Source: CAZOHG01 sp964579725
Lineage (GTDB): Bacteria > Zhuqueibacterota > JdFR-76 > BMS3Abin05
Direction of reading: 5' to 3'
Length of the DNA stretch: 64,000 bases
Assembly: GCA_964579725.1 (NCBI GenBank)
Contig: CAZOHG010000009.1
Span: 1 to 64,000, forward strand
Numbering within the stretch: position 1 is the stretch's first letter; every line of letters begins with the position of its first letter. Below are positions 26,534 to 36,259 of the stretch, in pieces. The position numbers and the translations under genes are program-made. A model generated the notes under the pieces. It was not told where the DNA came from, did no database searches, and saw nothing but the letters and a program-made list of their open reading frames with translations.

Positions 26534-27899
26534 ATGCCTTTAGATTTTCAAACAGATATTCCCTGAAAATTTCGTACTGATTGGGCAGTACGGCATAGCG
26601 ATTTTTGCGATTTTGTCGTTGCAACGAGGGTGGAAGTTCCGGAGCAATGCCCAAATGCTCCTGCAAAACTTCGGAAAACTTGCCTGGATGCGCTGTCTCC
26701 AAAGCAATAAGCGGTAGGTCGGGATCACCTTCCGTTTGGAGGAAGGCCTCGAGTCCGGCCACTGCCACGGCGCCGTGAGGTTCCAACAAAATGCTTTTGT
26801 TTTGCCAGTGGGTAACCAAAGTGTCCACTGTTTGCGCGTCCGAAATGCTGACGCTGAAAATAGCTGACCTGAGTTTTTTCAGATCGGGTTGTTTGTGTAA
26901 AACACCATTTTTGTCCACATTTCCCCCGAACAGATCGAAAAGACGTGCCAGATTGCTGGGATGCCCCACATTCATTGAATTGGACAGGCATTTTCGCGAG
27001 GGTGAAAGGGGCCGGTAGACGCCGGTTTGCAAAAACCGTGGAAATTCATCGTTGGCGTTTGTGCTAATAACGATCTTTTCCACAGGAAGCCCCATTCGTT
27101 TGGCCAATTCGCATCCGAGTGCGTTACCGAAATTTCCGGACGGAATGGAAAAAACAACCCGCTGACCGGGCTGTGCAACCCGAAAATAGGCGTAGAAATA
27201 GTAAATCATCTGGGGCAGCAACCGCCCAATGTTAATGGAGTTTCCCGAAATCAAATGGAAGCGGCGCAGCTCAGGGTCCGCAAAAGCCGATTTCACCATA
27301 TTCTGGCAATCGTCAAATTTGCCGTCAACCGCTACGGCGTGGACATTCCCGTTGATTGAGGTGAGCTGTCTTTCCTGTGCGGGACTGACTTCCTGACGCG
27401 GGTAGAGGATGTACACGTCGATCCCCGAAATGCCGTGGAAAGCCTGTCCGATGGCACTGCCGGTATCGCCGGAAGTGGCCACCAAAAGGCTCAGATGTTT
27501 GGAGCCGCCATTAAAATAACCCGTCAATCGCGCCAACATCTGGGCGGCAAAATCCTTGAAGGAAGCGGTGGGCCCCCGGTCCAGGCGAAGAATAAATCGG
27601 CGATCGTCAAAGGCTTCTACAGGAACGTCAAATGTGTAAGCCTCGCGCGCCAATTGGAGTAATTTCGATTGAGGAATTTCTTCCTCGAGAAATTTTCCCA
27701 ATACGAAGGCAGCAAGATCAGGAAATTCCATTTCGGCCATTTGTTTCATTTCGGTTGCAGAAATTTGGGGAATGGCGTTGGGCATGAACAGGCCGCCGTC
27801 CGGGGCCTGTCCCATAAGAAGGGCTTCAGGAAAAGAGATTTCATCGGAATAGTTTGAAAATGTGCGATTTGTGCTGTAATAATAAATACGAGCAGCCAT
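26532..27899 (-). CDS. thrC: threonine synthase
   Basis: PLP enzyme that converts O-phospho-L-homoserine to L-threonine, the last step of threonine synthesis. It has 455 residues, the longer bacterial/fungal type. Visible features are the N-terminal ApDGGLFMP segment, the PLP lysine Lys115 in GPTASFKDFAAQ, the SGDTGSA phosphate-binding loop, SGNSINIGRLLPQ and PSGNFGNALG. The ATG at 27899 follows AAGGAGTACATGTC. It is transcribed alone on the minus strand from a promoter at 28181-28209, with a leader of about 270 nt that contains a terminator-like hairpin. No other threonine genes are nearby. Confidence 0.96.
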   Translation of the reverse strand: MAARIYYYSTNRTFSNYSDEISFPEALLMGQAPDGGLFMPNAIPQISATEMKQMAEMEFPDLAAFVLGKFLEEEIPQSKLLQLAREAYTFDVPVEAFDDRRFILRLDRGPTASFKDFAAQMLARLTGYFNGGSKHLSLLVATSGDTGSAIGQAFHGISGIDVYILYPRQEVSPAQERQLTSINGNVHAVAVDGKFDDCQNMVKSAFADPELRRFHLISGNSINIGRLLPQMIYYFYAYFRVAQPGQRVVFSIPSGNFGNALGCELAKRMGLPVEKIVISTNANDEFPRFLQTGVYRPLSPSRKCLSNSMNVGHPSNLARLFDLFGGNVDKNGVLHKQPDLKKLRSAIFSVSISDAQTVDTLVTHWQNKSILLEPHGAVAVAGLEAFLQTEGDPDLPLIALETAHPGKFSEVLQEHLGIAPELPPSLQRQNRKNRYAVLPNQYEIFREYLFENLKA

Positions 27900-27960
27900 G
27901 ACATGTACTCCTTGTCTGGAATAATGAAAAAACTGTTTTTTTAATTTGGAAAAATTAAAA

Positions 27961-27993
27961 GACAGGTGTCCCGATTAGCAGGACGCAGATGTC
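27961..27993 (-). promoter_or_regulatory. terminator-like hairpin in the thrC leader (possible attenuator)
   Basis: On the minus strand, GTCCTG (27984-27979) and CGGGAC (27973-27968) form a stem round a 5-nt loop. An outer GACA/TGTC pair (27993-27990 with 27964-27961) is followed directly by TTTTAATTTTT. It starts 62 bases before the thrC start and about 180 bases after the promoter, so it would stop transcription inside the leader unless prevented. It could also be a terminator for rnr read-through. Confidence 0.45.
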
Positions 27994-28180
27994 AGGCTAC
28001 TAGTGAGAAAGTCGGAGAAAAGTCGATGGCCTTTCCACTGGATTTTCAAAAGAGGGGGCAAATATTTGGATTCAAGATGAATCATAAAGGCACTTTTTTA
28101 AAAGCTTTTCAGTACAATCGGAATTTAACAAACAAATTTTGTTTTTTTTATCGTCACACCGTTGAAATTTCTTGAGAAAT

Positions 28181-28209
28181 AAAATAGTAAAATTTTTGTT
28201 GCCGGTCAA
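28181..28209 (-). promoter_or_regulatory. thrC promoter
   Basis: Minus strand: TTGACC (28209-28204), 17-bp spacer, TATTTT (28186-28181). The expected start is about 28173, giving a leader of about 270 nt. It lies between the rnr stop and thrC. Confidence 0.6.
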
Positions 28210-28266
28210 GAGTATTTTTAGTCAAAAGGTAAAAAAATCTCTTTCATGTTGAAATCGCCGCTATTC

Positions 28267-30399
28267 TTAGCGAACAAGGGTGAAATCAATGATGTTTTCG
28301 TTTACATCCACCCGCACCACCCGTACTCGGACGCGATCGCCCAGACGAAACGTCGTGCCGGTGTGTTTGCCGACCATGGAAAACCGCCGCTCGTCAAAAT
28401 AATAGTAATCTTCCGGTAGATCCCGAACCGGAACCAGTCCTTCCACAAGAGTTTCTTCTATCTCCACAAAAATACCAAACGGCACGACTCCGGAAATAAT
28501 GCCGGAATATTCCTCCCCTAATTTGTCGGCCATAAATTCCACCTGTTTCATTTTAACGGACTTCCGTTCAGCTTCGAGAGCGCGGATTTCCTGTTCGGAG
28601 GCGATTTTACAAACCTCGGGCAGGCGTTCCCGCAAAACGGCTTTTCGCTTTTGCGTCACCCGACCGGCGTATTCCTTGAGAAGCCGGTGCACCTGCAGAT
28701 CGGGGTAGCGGCGAATGGGCGAGGTGAAGTGGGTGTAATGGGAAAACCCGAGCCCAAAATGCCCGATATTTTTGGTAGAATATTGCGCTTTCATCATGGA
28801 GCGCAACATGACGTTGGTGACAATAATTTCCTCCGGTGTTCCTTCTACCTGTTCCAAAAGCTTTTGTAAATGTTTCTGTTCCACACGCCCCTTTTTGCCG
28901 GGGAATTTGTACCCGAGGGCTTCAATGAGATTTTTGAAATCGCGGATTTTGTCCTGGCTGGGGCGTTCGTGCACGCGGTACACAAACGGCAATCCCCGCA
29001 TTTTTGCCTTTTGCTCCCCCTTGCCGAAGGTTCCGTGCCGTGCCACGGTTTGATTGGCCAGCAGCATAAATTCTTCGACCAATTGGTGGCTTTGGAGACG
29101 TTCCACCTTGCGCAGCTCAACGGGTTTCCCGCGGTGGTCCAGGATTACTTTTACCTCCGGGGTTTCAAAATCCAGGCTGCCTTCCCGAATGCGTTTTTGG
29201 CGCAGCGCCTGACTGAGGTCGCGCATCTTTTTGAGCGTCGAGGCAAAAGGGCCCTTCCCGCCGTCCAAAATGGCCTGCACTTCTTCGTAACTGAAACGTT
29301 TTTTACTGCGAATGACCGATTCCACAATCTGGTAGTCCACCACGTTGAGTTTTCGATTGAGATTCATGAGCACGGAAAAGGTCAGACGGTCTTCGTTTGG
29401 TCGTAGGCTGCACAGTTCGTTGGAAAGGCGTTCGGGAAGCATGGGCACCACGCGGTCGACAAGGTAGACGCTGGTGGCACGCCGTAGCGCCTCTTTGTCG
29501 ATAGGGGTGTTTTCGGTCACGTAGTGACTGACGTCGGCAATGTGAACGCCCAGTTGGTAAAAGCCGTTTTCGAGAATCCTCAGGGAAACGGCATCGTCAA
29601 AATCCTTGGCGTCTTCGGGATCGATGGTAAAAATTTCCTCAGCCCGAAGGTCCAGGCGGCGGTCGATTTCTTCTTTGGGAATTTCAGCCGAAATTTTCTT
29701 GGCCGATTTTAAAATGGCTGGAGCGAAGGCAACAGGCAGGTCGAAAGACTTGGCCACGGACAGAACGTCCACGCCCTTTTCGTCGGGGTAACCCAGAACC
29801 TCAACAATCCGCCCTTCGGGATTGAGCTGGTCGTGCTCCCAGTCCAGAATTTTGACCACCACCTTTTGGCCGGGTTTGGCTCCGGCGTCGTTTTCAGGCG
29901 CCACAAGAATGTCCCACGGGATTTTCAAATCGTCCGGAACCACGTAATTGAAATATTTCCCCCGGCGGAAAATGCCCACAATATTGGATTTCCGGCGCTG
30001 CAGCACCTCCACCACCTTGCCTTCGGTCAGTTGTCCCTTTCGGCGGGATTTGGCAAAGAGTTGCACCCGAACCACATCTCCGTTAATGGCAGTGCCCATA
30101 TTTTTCTGGCTGACAAAGATTTCCGTCTGTCCGTCATCTGCCCGCACAAAGCCGTAGCCCTGCGTTTTGACATCCAAAGTGCCCACCACGGTGGCCACGC
30201 CTTTTCGGTAAGTGTACCCGTTTCGGCCGTCTTTTATGATCTTGCCTTCCTCGGTCAGGTGCCGAAGAATCTCCCGAAAAGTCGGGTACCATTCGGTGGA
30301 AATACGAAGCTGACGAGCCAGCGTTTTGGTTTTGAACCGACGGCCGGCATTGTGCTTCAGAATGTCAATGATCTTCTTTTCTAATAATTTTTCGTCCAT
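28267..30399 (-). CDS. rnr: ribonuclease R
   Basis: Processive 3'-5' exoribonuclease of the RNB family that degrades structured RNA. It has 710 residues. Order: N-terminal winged-helix domain (1-65, KTLARQLRISTEWYPTFREILRHL), cold-shock/OB domains to about 230, the RNB catalytic domain with the magnesium-binding motif DPEDAKDFDDAVS at about 256-268, YTHFTSPIRRYPDLQVHR near 560, and a C-terminal S1 domain (about 625-708). It lacks the long basic tail found in E. coli RNase R. It lies 65 bp downstream of the OPT transporter stop on the same strand and may be co-transcribed with it. Confidence 0.97.
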   Translation of the reverse strand: MDEKLLEKKIIDILKHNAGRRFKTKTLARQLRISTEWYPTFREILRHLTEEGKIIKDGRNGYTYRKGVATVVGTLDVKTQGYGFVRADDGQTEIFVSQKNMGTAINGDVVRVQLFAKSRRKGQLTEGKVVEVLQRRKSNIVGIFRRGKYFNYVVPDDLKIPWDILVAPENDAGAKPGQKVVVKILDWEHDQLNPEGRIVEVLGYPDEKGVDVLSVAKSFDLPVAFAPAILKSAKKISAEIPKEEIDRRLDLRAEEIFTIDPEDAKDFDDAVSLRILENGFYQLGVHIADVSHYVTENTPIDKEALRRATSVYLVDRVVPMLPERLSNELCSLRPNEDRLTFSVLMNLNRKLNVVDYQIVESVIRSKKRFSYEEVQAILDGGKGPFASTLKKMRDLSQALRQKRIREGSLDFETPEVKVILDHRGKPVELRKVERLQSHQLVEEFMLLANQTVARHGTFGKGEQKAKMRGLPFVYRVHERPSQDKIRDFKNLIEALGYKFPGKKGRVEQKHLQKLLEQVEGTPEEIIVTNVMLRSMMKAQYSTKNIGHFGLGFSHYTHFTSPIRRYPDLQVHRLLKEYAGRVTQKRKAVLRERLPEVCKIASEQEIRALEAERKSVKMKQVEFMADKLGEEYSGIISGVVPFGIFVEIEETLVEGLVPVRDLPEDYYYFDERRFSMVGKHTGTTFRLGDRVRVRVVRVDVNENIIDFTLVR

Positions 30400-30464
30400 G
30401 TGTGCTCTTCAAATTTTATGCTTTGCGTTTGTTCAAGGCCCCACTGGTGTTTGAAAAATCCCTT

Positions 30465-32483
30465 TTACGCTTCTTTTGCACGTAGTGCATCCCAATAAAT
30501 GAAAGCACAAAGGGCAAGAAAGAGAACCAACCCCAGCCAATTGCCAAAGGCACCTGTATTGTGCAGATCGGGAATAAGCGTGGTGTGGTACTTGTCCTCG
30601 AAAAATTTCAAGAGGGCCGCCACCACTCCAATAATAGCGCCACCCGCAATGAGTCCCGAAGCGACTAACAGCCCCCGATCGTGCCGTGCTTTGGAAAGTT
30701 TTTCATTTTTGGTGGAATTCTTAACCAGCCACGCCACAATGGCCCCCACCAAGATGGGGGAATTGAGTTCGATGGGCAGGTACATACCCAGTGCAAAAGC
30801 CAGCCCCGAAACACCGATCATCTCCACAATAATGGCAATGACAACCCCCATGGCATAGAGGAACCAGGGAGCCTGCTGCCCCGCTTTCATTAAACTGCCC
30901 AGAACGGCGGCCATTGCGTTAGCCTGCGGGGCGGGCATGGGATTGGGGTGCGCGGGGCCTGGCGAAAAGCCGTACACGTTGGCCAGAAGAATAATCACGG
31001 CGGTTACGGTAACGGAGGCCACGGCCGAAGCAAGAATATTGCTCCACTCGATATATTTGGGCGTTGCGCCCAGCCAATAGCCAATTTTGAATTGCGTGAC
31101 CAAGCTCCCGGTCATCGAAAGCGCCGTGCACACCACACCACCGACCAACAGCGTGGTAATCATGCCTTCTTCGCTGTGGAGTCCCAGTTGCGCCATGATC
31201 ACAGCCGTTACGATCAGCGTCATGAGCGTCATCCCCGAAACGGGGGTTACACTAATCATGGCCACGGCCCAGGCAGAAACCGCCGCAAACAGAAAGGCAA
31301 TAAGAAGCGTCAGTACAATGGCAATGAACGAAATCTGCGTAGCGCCGACCACGTGTTTTAGTACGGAGAATCGAAAGTAAATCCACAGAAAAAAAGAAAC
31401 CGCCACAATAAGTCCAACTACCACAACCATGCTGATGTCACGCTCGTACCGGGGCAGGGCCTTGGTTTCACGCTTTTCGGCGTGCGATTTGAAAATTTCG
31501 CCGAAAGCCTGTTTGAGGGCACTCCCAATGACACCGGACATTTTGAGAATAGAAATGAGTCCGGCCGTAAAAATGCCTCCGATCCCCACGTAACGGGCGT
31601 AATTAAAAAAGATGTCTTCAGCAGACATTTGAGAAATGGGCGGCAACCCCGGTGTAATGCTGGTTTGAATAAAATGGCCCAAATGCGCAAAAATCGGCAC
31701 CAGGACGAAATAGGACATCATTGAACCGGCTAAGATAATGGCCGCGTACCGAACGCCGATTAAATAACCCAGACCCGCAATGGCTGCCGACGTATTGAGC
31801 GAAAAAACCGCCTTTACTTTTGTGGTCAGAGGTTGAAAAAAACCGATCATCGACGTGGTGAAATTCTCGGCCCAGGCGTGCATGGAGGGGCCGACAAAAT
31901 CGAAAACCATTCCGATGCCCATGGCGTAGGCTAGAATTTTGGCGTGCGTACCGCCCTTTTCTCCCGTCATGAGAATTTCCGTGGTGGCAGTGGCTTCCGG
32001 GAAAGGGAGCTTCCCATGCATGTCGGCCACAAAATACCGCCGGAAGGGAATGAGGAAAAGGACGCCCAGAATAGCCCCGAAAAGCGGCACCAGGAAAATC
32101 TGAAAAAAACCGGAAAGATGTTCAATGTGCAGCACGTACACGGCAGGCATCACAAAAACCGAGCCGCCGACGATAATCCCCGAGGTGGCACCGATCGCCA
32201 GAATGTTAATATTTTCCAGAAGCGTGCTCTTGCGTGCCAACATGGCGGAAAAACCAACCGCCAAAATCGCAATGGGAATAGCCGTTTCAATGCCCTGACC
32301 CAATTTTAGGGCGATGTACGCCGCCGCCATGGAAAAAATGACCGTCATTAAAAACCCAAATGTGATCGAACGCACCGTGACTTCCAAAACGCCCTTTTCG
32401 GCGGAAATGACCGGTGTGTACACTTCCCCCGGTTTCAATTCCCGGCGGGCATTCTCCGGAAGCCGAAGTTCGGACTCAGCCAT
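30465..32483 (-). CDS. OPT family oligopeptide transporter
   Basis: 672 residues from ATG 32481-32483, which follows AAAGGAG; the frame extends upstream to 32636 but without a ribosome site. It has about 14-16 hydrophobic helices. N-terminal MAESELRLPENARRELKPGEVYTPVI and the ALKLGQGIETAIPIAI segment are typical of bacterial OPT proteins, which import small peptides with protons or, in other branches, metal-chelate complexes. The central PFPEATATTEILMTGEKGG motif is also a family mark. The substrate is not evident. It is followed closely by rnr and transcribed divergently from the tricorn-like gene. Confidence 0.93.
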   Translation of the reverse strand: MAESELRLPENARRELKPGEVYTPVISAEKGVLEVTVRSITFGFLMTVIFSMAAAYIALKLGQGIETAIPIAILAVGFSAMLARKSTLLENINILAIGATSGIIVGGSVFVMPAVYVLHIEHLSGFFQIFLVPLFGAILGVLFLIPFRRYFVADMHGKLPFPEATATTEILMTGEKGGTHAKILAYAMGIGMVFDFVGPSMHAWAENFTTSMIGFFQPLTTKVKAVFSLNTSAAIAGLGYLIGVRYAAIILAGSMMSYFVLVPIFAHLGHFIQTSITPGLPPISQMSAEDIFFNYARYVGIGGIFTAGLISILKMSGVIGSALKQAFGEIFKSHAEKRETKALPRYERDISMVVVVGLIVAVSFFLWIYFRFSVLKHVVGATQISFIAIVLTLLIAFLFAAVSAWAVAMISVTPVSGMTLMTLIVTAVIMAQLGLHSEEGMITTLLVGGVVCTALSMTGSLVTQFKIGYWLGATPKYIEWSNILASAVASVTVTAVIILLANVYGFSPGPAHPNPMPAPQANAMAAVLGSLMKAGQQAPWFLYAMGVVIAIIVEMIGVSGLAFALGMYLPIELNSPILVGAIVAWLVKNSTKNEKLSKARHDRGLLVASGLIAGGAIIGVVAALLKFFEDKYHTTLIPDLHNTGAFGNWLGLVLFLALCAFIYWDALRAKEA

Positions 32484-32672
32484 GAAAACTCCTTTCCTTA
32501 ATCGGCCAATCAATTGCGGAATGTCAACAAAACATACACAAAATAAGGAAGTTTCAAGAAAAATAAAAGTAAAAAATGACTCGTCTGGCGCTCCTGCCTT
32601 TTTGCCTTTACAATGGAAAGCCTGCTTTCGGTTCAAAAAGATTCAGAAAAGGCAAAACGGCCGGAAATCTTA

Positions 32673-32700
32673 TTGCAATTTTCCGTGAATCTCGTATATT
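32673..32700 (+). promoter_or_regulatory. promoter of the tricorn-like protease gene
   Basis: TTGCAA (32673-32678), 16-bp spacer, TATATT (32695-32700). The 5' UTR would be about 160 nt before ATG 32870. Confidence 0.55.
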
Positions 32701-32869
32701 TACTCAAGAGGAATGGGTTAAAGCCCGGTTTCTAAAGCCACGGACTGCTGTTCATGACCGACCGTTTTGGGCACGGCCCGGAGGAAGCTTTTCGTTGTCT
32801 TTTCACGCACAGAAACAAAGGACAACAGAAACAGAAAAGAAACCCAATAGATGTGTGAAGGAGTTTAGC

Positions 32870-35800
32870 ATGAAAAATTCTCGCCTGTTACGACTGGTGT
32901 TGCTCCTTTTGAATTTGATTTTGTGGAGCGGACTGTTTGCCCGGGGGGCGGCGTCGGGGCCGCTGCCGGGCCGCATTTTACAAAATCCCGACATTGGACA
33001 CGGCAAAATTGTGTTCACATTCGAGGACGACCTCTGGCTGGTGCCGGACACCGGTGGTGTCGCACGCCGAATAACCGACTTTCCCGGTCTCGAAAAATAC
33101 GCCAAATTTTCCCCCGACGGTCAGTGGATTGCTTTTACCGGAAACTACGACGGCGGGAGCGATGTGTACGTCATGCCGGTGACAGGCGGCACTCCTCTGC
33201 GTCTGACGTACCATCCGGCAGCCGACGTGGTGCTGGGGTGGACGCCCGATAGCCGCTTTGTCCTTTTTCGCTCGCGCCGAGGGTTGCAAACGGAGTTGTT
33301 CAAGGTTCCCGTGAAGGGTGGTTTCCCCCAAAAAATGCCGGTGGATCGCGTCCGCTACGCCTCACTTTCCCCGGACGGGACGCAGATTGTCTTCAACCGC
33401 AACGACGCCGACCGGATGAATTGGAAAAAATACCGAGGGGGAGACCAGCAAGACGTCTGGATCGGGAATCTCAAAACCAGATCGTTTCACCGTTTGACCC
33501 ACTGGGCGGGCTACGACAACTTCCCCATGTGGGTGGGAAATGCCGTTTATTTTAATTCGGACCGCCAATTCGGGCGAATGAATTTGTACCGCTTTTCTTT
33601 GGAGCGAAAAAGTGTGCAGCCTTTGACCCACTTTAAACATTGGGACGTGGAATTTCCCTCGGCCGGAGGCGGAAAAATTGTTTTCGGTTGTCAGGGTTAC
33701 CTCTGGACGCTGAATCTGGTGAATCAGAAACTTCAAAAGCTGTCCATCCTGATTCCCACAGATCGCTGGCGGCTGCGAAATACCTTTTTGAATCCCGACC
33801 GCTACGTCCAATATGTCTCACTCTCTTCCAAAGGCGACACGGCTGTGGTACAATCTCGGGGAGATGTGTTCCTCGTTCCTGCACAAAAGGGCCAGCCGGT
33901 GAATCTGACGAATTCTTCAGGCAGTCGGGAGATTTTTCCCGCCCTTTCCCCCAATGGGAAATGGGTCGCTTTTTTTTCGGACAAAACCGGGGAGTACGAA
34001 TTGTACGTAACGCCGCCTCGTCCGCATCAGCCCTGGAAGCGGCTCACCCACCATTCTAAAACCTACTACTACCATTTAAAGTGGTCGCCGGACAGCAAGA
34101 AGATTCTTTTCGGCGATAAGGATTTTAGGACCTTTGTGGCGGACGTGGCCACAGGAAAAGTAACACAAATCGACCGTTGTTTTTACCAAAAGGACAACGA
34201 AATTTACTGGGAAATCAGCGAGTACGATTGGTCGCCGGACAGCAAATGGATTACTTATTCCAAAACGAACAAAAATATGAACAGCTCCATTTATTTGTAC
34301 AATTTGAAAACCCAACAAAAAATCCGGCTGACCGATGACCGCTACGACGATTTTAGTCCCACGTTTGACCGAGGGGGAAAATATTTGTTTTTTCTGTCCA
34401 ATCGGCATTTTGAGCCGGAACTTGATCCTTTCATGGACAACAATCTCAACGCCAACATGACACAGGTCATGGTTGTGCAGCTTCAATCGGGCGAAGCGCC
34501 TCCTTTTGAGGAAGAGGGGGAAGATTCCCAGACCGAAAAAATAGACGTCAATCGCGTCGATGTCAAGGGCCTTTCTCGCCGGCTGTACACGGTGCCGGTT
34601 GCGCCCGGCACGTACAAATCCCTAAAAGCGGGAAAACACGCGGTTTTCTTTTTGTCGAAAGCGAGCTTCGGTTTCCCCGGAATCGAAGAATTTTTTCATC
34701 CCAATTCAGTCACTTTTTACACCTTGAAAAAATTTGACCTTTCTTCAAGACGCACCAAAACGATTATTCCCGGGATTGGCAGCTACAACCTTTCATACAA
34801 CGCCGAAAAAGCCGCCTACCTCAGCGGAAAAACGGCCGGCGTTATTCCCACATCCGACGAAAGTTTTGCCGGCGAGGGTACCCTGGCGTGGAAAGGGTTG
34901 GAGAAAAAAGTGGATTTTGCCGAGGAGTACCGCCAGATTTACTGGGAAGCCTGGCGACAAATTCGGGACTTTTTTTACGATCCGCATCTTCATGGCAAAA
35001 ATTGGCCGGCCATTGGGAAAAAATACGCCGCGCTTCTTCCCTACGTGGGAACCCGAAATGACCTGAATTACCTGTTGGGACAAATGATCGGGGAGCTGAC
35101 GGCTTCGCACGAATACATTATCGGTCGCGGCAGCCCCATTCGCGAGCACTACGCGCGGGTGAGCGTGGGTTTGTTAGGAGCCGATTTAATCCCCGATTTT
35201 AAGGCCGGAGCCTACCGATTTGAGCACATTATTCAGGGCGAACTGTGGCGGAGCAGCACGCACAATCCGTTGTTAGATCCCAATGTTCACATCCAAAAGG
35301 GGGATTATTTGTTGGCGATCGACGGGAATCGGTTGTCTCCTAATGAGAATTATTTCAAGTATCTGGAAAACAAAGCGGGGCGGGAGGTTTGCCTCACCGT
35401 AAATAGCCGTCCCAATCTAAAAGGAGCGCGGACTGTTAAAATTCGCGCACTGTACAGTGAACGGTCGCTGCGTTACCACGAATGGGTGGAGAAAAATTAC
35501 ACGAAGGTTCGTCAGGAGACCGGGGGCCGTGTGGGGTACATCCATTTAACGGACATGGACGAAGAAGGTTTGAAACAATTTGAACAAGGCTTCCGGGCAG
35601 AGCGCTACCGCGACGGCCTGATTATTGACGTCCGAAATAACGGGGGCGGTTTTGTGAGCTGGTTTCTTATTGACAAATTGGAACGGAAACTGGCATTTTT
35701 GACAAAGACCCGCACCTTTCGGCCCATGGCTTACCCCCACGCCGTGCACCCTGGGCCCGTTGTGGTGCTTTGCAATCAGGGTACCGGTTCAGACGGCGAG

Positions 35801-36124
35801 GTTTTTAGCGAACACGTCAAAGAGCTGCACATGGCCAAACTCATTGGCACGCGTACGTGGGGAGGATTGATTGGCATTATTAATATGATTCCGCTGGTGG
35901 ACGGCGGCATGTTGACACAATCGAATGTGGGGTTTGCCAATTTGTACGGAAAATGGGTGGTGGAAAACCACGGCGTTGACCCGGACATTGTGGTGGAAAA
36001 TACGCCTTCCGATGTACTGGCCGGTCGCGATCCACAGCTTGAAAAGGCTATTGCCGTTGTTTCGGCCGAACTCAAAAAGAATCCGCCGCCGAAGTTGGTA
36101 CCGCCTCCGTTTCCCAAGAAATAG
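32870..36124 (+). CDS. secreted tricorn-like protease (S41 family)
   Basis: 1,084 residues from ATG 32870 (GAAGGAG just upstream). Signal peptide 1-26 (LLRLVLLLLNLILWSGLFARG). Two beta-propellers follow: WD/PD40-like repeats FSPDGQWIAFTG, LSPDGTQIVFNR, LSPNGKWVAFFS, WSPDSKKILFGD and WSPDSKWITYSK to about 640. Then come a helical bundle, a PDZ-like domain (about 790-870, HIQKGDYLLAIDG) and the S41 catalytic domain. His747 (TASHEY) and Ser974 (GTGSDGE) match His746 and Ser965 of the Thermoplasma enzyme. Tricorn trims oligopeptides released by other proteases; here the signal peptide places it in the periplasm. It may be co-transcribed with the Memo-like and GH2 genes. Confidence 0.92.
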   Translation: MKNSRLLRLVLLLLNLILWSGLFARGAASGPLPGRILQNPDIGHGKIVFTFEDDLWLVPDTGGVARRITDFPGLEKYAKFSPDGQWIAFTGNYDGGSDVYVMPVTGGTPLRLTYHPAADVVLGWTPDSRFVLFRSRRGLQTELFKVPVKGGFPQKMPVDRVRYASLSPDGTQIVFNRNDADRMNWKKYRGGDQQDVWIGNLKTRSFHRLTHWAGYDNFPMWVGNAVYFNSDRQFGRMNLYRFSLERKSVQPLTHFKHWDVEFPSAGGGKIVFGCQGYLWTLNLVNQKLQKLSILIPTDRWRLRNTFLNPDRYVQYVSLSSKGDTAVVQSRGDVFLVPAQKGQPVNLTNSSGSREIFPALSPNGKWVAFFSDKTGEYELYVTPPRPHQPWKRLTHHSKTYYYHLKWSPDSKKILFGDKDFRTFVADVATGKVTQIDRCFYQKDNEIYWEISEYDWSPDSKWITYSKTNKNMNSSIYLYNLKTQQKIRLTDDRYDDFSPTFDRGGKYLFFLSNRHFEPELDPFMDNNLNANMTQVMVVQLQSGEAPPFEEEGEDSQTEKIDVNRVDVKGLSRRLYTVPVAPGTYKSLKAGKHAVFFLSKASFGFPGIEEFFHPNSVTFYTLKKFDLSSRRTKTIIPGIGSYNLSYNAEKAAYLSGKTAGVIPTSDESFAGEGTLAWKGLEKKVDFAEEYRQIYWEAWRQIRDFFYDPHLHGKNWPAIGKKYAALLPYVGTRNDLNYLLGQMIGELTASHEYIIGRGSPIREHYARVSVGLLGADLIPDFKAGAYRFEHIIQGELWRSSTHNPLLDPNVHIQKGDYLLAIDGNRLSPNENYFKYLENKAGREVCLTVNSRPNLKGARTVKIRALYSERSLRYHEWVEKNYTKVRQETGGRVGYIHLTDMDEEGLKQFEQGFRAERYRDGLIIDVRNNGGGFVSWFLIDKLERKLAFLTKTRTFRPMAYPHAVHPGPVVVLCNQGTGSDGEVFSEHVKELHMAKLIGTRTWGGLIGIINMIPLVDGGMLTQSNVGFANLYGKWVVENHGVDPDIVVENTPSDVLAGRDPQLEKAIAVVSAELKKNPPPKLVPPPFPKK

Positions 36125-36259
36125 AGACGGGTGGAGAAAAAGGGCGTACCGGGACGGTACGGCTCCGCCGTGGCTTTTCCGTTCAATTAATTGGCTAAAA
36201 AATAAACCGCGGGGCTGAAAACCAGAGTTTTTCGAAAATCCAGACAAACGGGAGGAATC

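Noticed and set aside
27966..28175. Plus-strand frame of 69 codons upstream of thrC
   Set aside because: It lies in the thrC leader, has no ribosome site, and has no recognisable product.
32576..32869. Upstream extension of the tricorn-like frame
   Set aside because: A GAAGGAG site and signal peptide follow ATG 32870; the region upstream contains the promoter.
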